The position numbers and the translations under genes were made by a program. Below the pieces are notes generated by a model. The model did no database searches. It saw only the letters and a program-made list of their open reading frames with translations, and was not told the origin of the DNA. Shown piece after piece: positions 59,285-64,000 of a stretch of DNA of 64,000 bases. Source of the DNA: Colletotrichum lupini (Eukaryota; Ascomycota; Sordariomycetes; Glomerellales; Glomerellaceae); assembly GCF_023278565.1 (NCBI RefSeq), contig NC_064673.1, positions 2,232,001 through 2,296,000 on the forward strand, in the 5' to 3' direction. Positions within the stretch are counted from its first letter, which is position 1. Each line of letters begins with the position of its first letter.

Positions 59285-60926
59285 CTACCCAGATCTCCCG
59301 ATCTTGAAGCCCCCAGGAACTCTTGTCTGAAACGCGCCACTCGGGTCGTATTTGGCAGCAACTTCCCGTATGAATTCAACATTCTGTGGGCCGTATCCTG
59401 CGAGAGCATCCTGACGAGGACTGGCATAGTTGAGGTAGACCAGGTCCATGTCGCCCCCGACAGACTTCGCAAATCTCTGTATCTTGTCCGACATCGAAGT
59501 CAAACATGCTTCCGCCAAGGCAAAGTCTGCGTCGTTCGTCAACACATACACACCACCCGTCCACATGATGGCATTTGACTTCAATCTTTCAAGACCAAGC
59601 ATGTTACCGCCGCGTTGATTTGCGATATTTCCATGGTCCATTCCGACAGGCTGTAGAAAGATCATCGTTCCGAAGGCTTCCGGGCCGATGGAACTCTGAA
59701 GGGACTTGACGAAGTCTTCGTGGAGCTTGGTGGAGTATTGAAGAATCTCTGGATCATTTTTGAACAACAGAGTCGCCGCAGCACTCCTAAGAGATAAAGA
59801 TCAGTCTGACCGAAGGGTTCAGATATCAGCCAGACTTACAATTGTCCGCCTTGGACTTTCGACCCTGCGGCAGTCTTGGCCACAGACTGCTTTACAGAAA
59901 CATTGCGAATAGACGGAATGTCCCGCAGATTGTCAAACGCCGTTTCGACACCATTGTGCCCAGCAGTGTTGACATAGATGGCCGTGATCGTGATGTCAGG
60001 ACCTGCCGTGCCGTTGTACTGGAGGAAAGTGACCAGTGCGTTATCAGCAAGCGACATGTCATGATCAGCAAACTTGATCAGCGTATCGGAGACCACATCA
60101 GAAGCGGTTGCGGGCAGTATTCGGACCTCGTAGTGGATATCACGAGCAGGAAGGGCTTCCAGGTCAAACCTTGTGACGATGCCAAAGTTGGAGCCGCCAC
60201 CCTTGAGCGCCTTCCATAAATCAGAGTTGCTGGTCTTGTTCGCATTGACGACGCTTCCGTTGGTGAGCACGACCTCGTAGTTGAGGACAGAGTCACAGGC
60301 GAATCCATACTTGGGCGAGAAATAGGATGTGCCGCCGCCGAGAAGGAAGCCTCCCACTCCAACGTCGCCATCGCGGCCACCGACCACGACAACGCCTTGA
60401 TCGCCCAGACTAGCGTAAACATTCTCCCATCGCCCTCCCGAACCGAGCGTTGCGGTATTCGTTTCGGCATCATAACGGGAGTAATTGAGCATGCTCAAAT
60501 CGATAGTGACTCCATTCTGAATGTTGTTGTTCAACTGAAAGCCATGCCCCCCACTCCGGACTGCAATGTGCCAGTCTCCAGCGCCATTGCCAGCTTTTAG
60601 GAGTGTGGTCAAAGTGAGGGAAACTTCTTCAGTACTCTCGGGTAGCACAATACACCATGGATGAAGCTGGGCATTCCGAGCCCACCAGGTTTGCACCTGT
60701 TTCTCGTACCCTGAATCGGTTGGCGATAAAACCCTATCACCTAAGCCGGCGGCGAGGAGCGCGTCACACTACAAGTATTAGTGAGATTACCAACAGTGAC
60801 TTGGAGGGTGCTTACAGGCGGAGTGCCCCCAACAAAAGTTTCCGTCGTGCTTATGTTAGCTGCTAAAGCCTCCAAGAGAGCCAACGACCCGATAAGGGTA
60901 CAATGTTTCCAGAGATTGTAAATCAT
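59285..60926 (-). CDS. Secreted FAD-linked oxidase, BBE/PCMH type (copy 2)
   Basis: Paralogue of the gene at 17845-19570; predicted extracellular FAD oxidase of unknown substrate. Exons (minus) 60926-60816, 60768-59840, 59786-59285 give 513 residues. Signal peptide about 1-22. The first splice joins TPP to CDALLAAGLG, the same place (just before the CD pair) as the first intron of copy 1. RSGGH is present (His about 112). The second attachment site reads DGDVGVGG instead of a Cys motif, so monocovalent FAD is expected. The C-terminus YDPSGAFQTRVPGGFKIG is the BBE tail. It lacks the two middle introns of copy 1 and has its own late intron at 59839-59787. It is convergent with the AttH-like gene. 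Confidence 0.9.
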
Positions 60927-61898
60927 GGCAGATATGGTATGAGAACAATTAAAGATTATTGTTGAGAAGATGTGAATGTAGTCAATGGTACCTAGTTGTT
61001 GCTGTCAAGCTCGGCAGTTTATGATCATATTATTGAGACTGCTCGCCTTCTTAAATATAACTATCCCCCAAGGCACTTTCGCTGTCTTTGATGAACGCAT
61101 GTTGAGCTGAGATCGCTACAATCCCGGGCCCTCGGGCCCTGTGAAGGTGAGAAGGCCCCGAAACAGCATGTTGGTCGTCGGAGTGAGATGAGAGCCTGAT
61201 TAATGGAGTGGCCCGAACTAGTAACTATCATTACCTTAATACAAGAAGTCAGCGGTGTCTGCCGGCCGTTGCCGAAAGACAACCATGCCCATTTGAGGGC
61301 TATAGCCACACGTTTTGATGCGCAATTGTGTGACAGTGGCACATCCTGACCCAGATGGGAACTTTAGTCTTCCGGGGCCTCGGGCCCGGGGATGGTTGGA
61401 ATTCAGGGCTACTACGCCTAGCGCTGACAGAGTGTGCGAATAGGACGCAGCGACAATGATAGCTGCCTAATGTCAGGAAGCTTTGCGTCGCCAGCCTGCC
61501 GAGCACAGGGTAAGACTCTTTGGATATGGGCTGTCTGCAAAGAGCTCGAGTCTGGAAGTACCTACACAAGAGATGTCCGGAATGGAGACCGAAGAGGATG
61601 AGAGTCTTGGTCGATAGGATTCTGCAAGCATCCCAGTACGATATCTTACCACCTACTGCGTGCACCTTTCTCAAAGATTAGTCACTGACTGCCTAACTGG
61701 CGCCTCCTAATTATGCCACCCCGCCATGCCCGCCAAGTACTCATGGCCTTTGAGACCAGCGAAGAACAAAAGAAGAAAAGCGGCTGCTTCCAAGACCTTC
61801 CCATCTATCGAGTCTGATTGCGTTTCAATTTCTTCTCCCAATCTATTTCCCCGTCGACCGCGAAAAAGTCTACCCTCACGTATTGTTGACTGTCTCGG
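60927..61898. other. Divergent intergenic region, FAD oxidase 2 / Zn2Cys6 regulator
   Basis: 972 bp between start codons pointing away from each other; a regulator next to its possible target is a common fungal layout. A TATA-like sequence for the oxidase is seen near 61043-61052 (minus). Two GC-rich, partly palindromic spots (GGGCCC-containing, near 61123-61140 and 61372-61393) stand out. No gene is supported. Confidence 0.45.
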
Positions 61899-64000
61899 AT
61901 GGAGGCTTCCGGAGTCAGGAGCAAGAGGCCTGCGGTGAGTTCGCGTCACTCAAGACAATGACCGTTATTTATAGACATACTAAACACGCCTTGGCCAGTG
62001 TGATAATTGTAAAGACAGAAAGGTAAGAACTCAGTCCCCAATGTCATCACATTATGAAAACATCGCACAATGGGTTTTGACGAGAACGGATAGACGAAAT
62101 GCGACCGCGAAACGCCGTGCTCAAGCTGTGTGGCCTCAAAGCTCATATGTCGCCTGACGCATCGCTCATCCGAGAGACGGCAGCGCGTCCTCATCTCGCC
62201 CCGCTATGATGAGGCCATAGAAAGTGTTGACCGCTCGCTGAAAGAAGTGTCCCAGGCGGTGCAGCAGCTACTCGAAATCAACCAGCAAAAGTCGAACTCA
62301 TCACCACTCGTCTCCCCAACATCCTTCATCGGCAATCACTCCCCCAACATTCCAGGCTTGTCTGAGGGATACAGAGGCGAATCTTCTTTCAAAGCGCATG
62401 TTCACCGGGTCACCGATGCACTCAAGGATGCAGCTGCAGACCTTGAGTCTACTTTGGGCGACGATTCGGCGCTCTCTGCGACCGTGCAAATGATCAACCA
62501 GGCTACGGGTAGTGAAGGGAGTAGTCCCGCTCACACCGGCAACTCTCCATTGACCGTGCAAGCCCAGCATCCCGAGTTGGAGGGCAGGAGCCTTCCGTCA
62601 ACTGAGCGCGTTCTGAAGCTCCTTCGACTGTGTCAGACTGAAAAGCAGCGGTTTTTCATCGACGTCCCCGTGATTGACGAACAAGAGTTTGGTGGGTATT
62701 GCCAAAAAGTTTGCTTTGCCATCACCGACTTCTCTTCTGTGGATTGGATCATTGTCAACGCCGGTCTGTTTTTCTTGCTTCAAGGACTCAAACCCCATCA
62801 TTTTGCTCTCGTCGGCTTCAACGAGTTAGACATCGAGGCATACTCTCAACTCCTCAAGGCCAACCTTGAAGCTGCAATACAGTCTTTGAGACTTTGCAGC
62901 GACCCTTCTATACAAGCATGCCAAGCCCTTGCAGTCCTGGTAAGTCTCGAGCGATTGCCGCTGAAACTCAATTCCCAGTACTGACGAAAAAGTACACGTT
63001 TTGCAACAAAACAGGCCAGAGTACACTTGCGTGGCAGCTCATATCGGCCGCGTCGAGAATGTGCATCGACCTCGGTTGGCATAGACTACCCAGCAATGAG
63101 CCAGAGTTCTCAAAAAGGCGACAAGTGTTTTGGCATGTTTATGTCCACGACAAAAGCATGGCTTTTACAATGGGCAGGACGCCGTCGATTCCTCCCTACG
63201 ATGTCTCCACCGAGCGGCCATCCATCCCCAAGGACTGCGTTCCGGGTGTGCCAGTACAGTAAAGCATCCCTTTTTGCCTTTTCCCCGCAACTATTATGCT
63301 GACAGCACCTTGAGCCTCTATTCTGGATTCGTCGAGTACGCGTTTATTGTTGGCGATATGCACGTTGAGCTATTTTCTGCTTCAGCGCTTCGACAGCCGC
63401 TAGAGACACGAAGCCAAAGGGCCAAGTCGGTAGTTTCCAAGTTGCTTGAAGTCAACACGCGTAACAAACAGGTGGGTTTCGGTGATCATGCTGTTCGAAA
63501 GGACTTTTCTGAATTCCGCAGTCTATCGGACATAACCCTCCCGACGACGATCTCTATAAGGCGCTTGCCGTGCTGCTCGACTTCATGATGTACGGTCTTG
63601 TTACGATAGCTTATCGTGTCATCCCATGCGATGAAGCAAGCGATAGTCCACTGAAATGCAGCAACGAATGCACGGAGGCTGCTCGAAGTGCCCTTCGTAC
63701 AATTGTGAGGGCATTCAAATCCTGGGGCCATCTCAGAATCACTGGATGGACAATGCTCCTCAACATGTATGCTCACACATGACGCTGCTGTGATTCTTGA
63801 TGCATATTTAATAACATTTCATTAGGATGTTCTCTCTAGTACCCTTTGCCAGCTTTGTAGTGCTCGCGGGACACACCGTGGCAACGGCGTCCGAAGAGGA
63901 CCTAACACTCCTCTGCAGCGCAGTCTCTGCCATTGAACCCACATCAATCAGCTCGCCTTCAGCCAAGAAGCTGTACGATGTGTGTAAGACGTTCTATGAG
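61899..64000 (+). CDS. Zn2Cys6 transcription factor (incomplete, runs past window end)
   Basis: Predicted nuclear regulator with an N-terminal Zn2Cys6 cluster and a fungal-specific transcription factor domain. Exons: 61899-61934, 61999-62022, 62094-62939, 63020-63258, 63306-63471, 63522-63766, 63826 to beyond 64000. The zinc cluster is spread over the first three exons: CDNCKDRK in a 24-nt micro-exon, then TKCDRETPCSSCVASKLIC, spacing CX2CX6CX5CX2CX6C. The middle homology domain shows STLAWQLISAASRMCIDLGWHR and RRQVFWHVYVHDKSMAFTMGR. All junctions keep frame. Exon 4's acceptor (after GGCCAG) and its donor (at 63259) are my best choices, with alternatives close by. The C-terminus is missing. 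It may control the neighbouring oxidase gene. Confidence 0.85.

Noticed and set aside
61113..61395. GC-rich GGGCCC-containing spots as terminal repeats of a MITE
   Set aside because: Only about nine bases match and the sequence is self-palindromic; no target duplication was found.
1..64000. CRISPR arrays, bacterial operons or prophage
   Set aside because: Intron-containing fungal genes throughout, with no regularly spaced short repeats apart from the CBM18 coding repeats.

Overview
This window is from a filamentous ascomycete (Pezizomycotina, probably Sordariomycetes). Genes carry short introns (about 45-115 bp) with GTRNGY donors and YAG acceptors. Gene families are typical of soil or plant-associated moulds: multi-CBM18 lectins, killer-toxin-like GH18 chitinases, BBE-like FAD oxidases, Zn2Cys6 regulators. 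About 29 kb is AT-rich retrotransposon sequence almost without CpA/TpG, the mark of repeat-induced point mutation (RIP).

Layout. 1-2527 has no gene I can support. 2528-4178 is an MFS (MCT-like) transporter. 4245-11095 is a RIP-mutated Ty1/Copia element with two 205-bp LTRs. 11438-24105 is a gene-rich block: cysteine dioxygenase (-), 2-oxoglutarate/Fe(II) oxygenase (+), rhodopsin-domain membrane protein (-), secreted FAD oxidase (+), MDR dehydrogenase (-) and a secreted lectin with ten CBM18 modules (-). The lectin is divergent from a secreted CBM18-GH18 chitinase (+). That chitinase is cut inside an exon by a 13,872-bp insertion (26843-40714): a LINE on the minus strand, 13-bp target duplication, with a second copy of the same Copia family nested inside it (27374-34772, perfect 5-bp duplication). 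The 3' part of the chitinase continues at 40728-42710. A third LTR element (42963-51603, 177-bp LTRs) follows and ends about 200 bp before a C2H2/fungal-specific transcription factor (51810-54533). Then come a multi-pass membrane protein, a secreted AttH/CrtC-like (kievitone-hydratase-like) protein, a second FAD oxidase (-), and a Zn2Cys6 regulator that runs off the window.

How the genes relate. The lectin and the chitinase share a 1-kb divergent promoter and both bind chitin, so they look like a co-regulated chitin-targeting pair whose enzyme half is now broken. The two FAD oxidases are paralogues on opposite sides of the transposon block. The right-hand group (regulators, membrane protein, AttH-like protein, FAD oxidase) could be a small catabolic, detoxification or specialised-metabolism cluster, but no PKS, NRPS or terpene synthase is visible.

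Gene models were built by hand from splice signals, reading frame and remembered family motifs. No database search was run.
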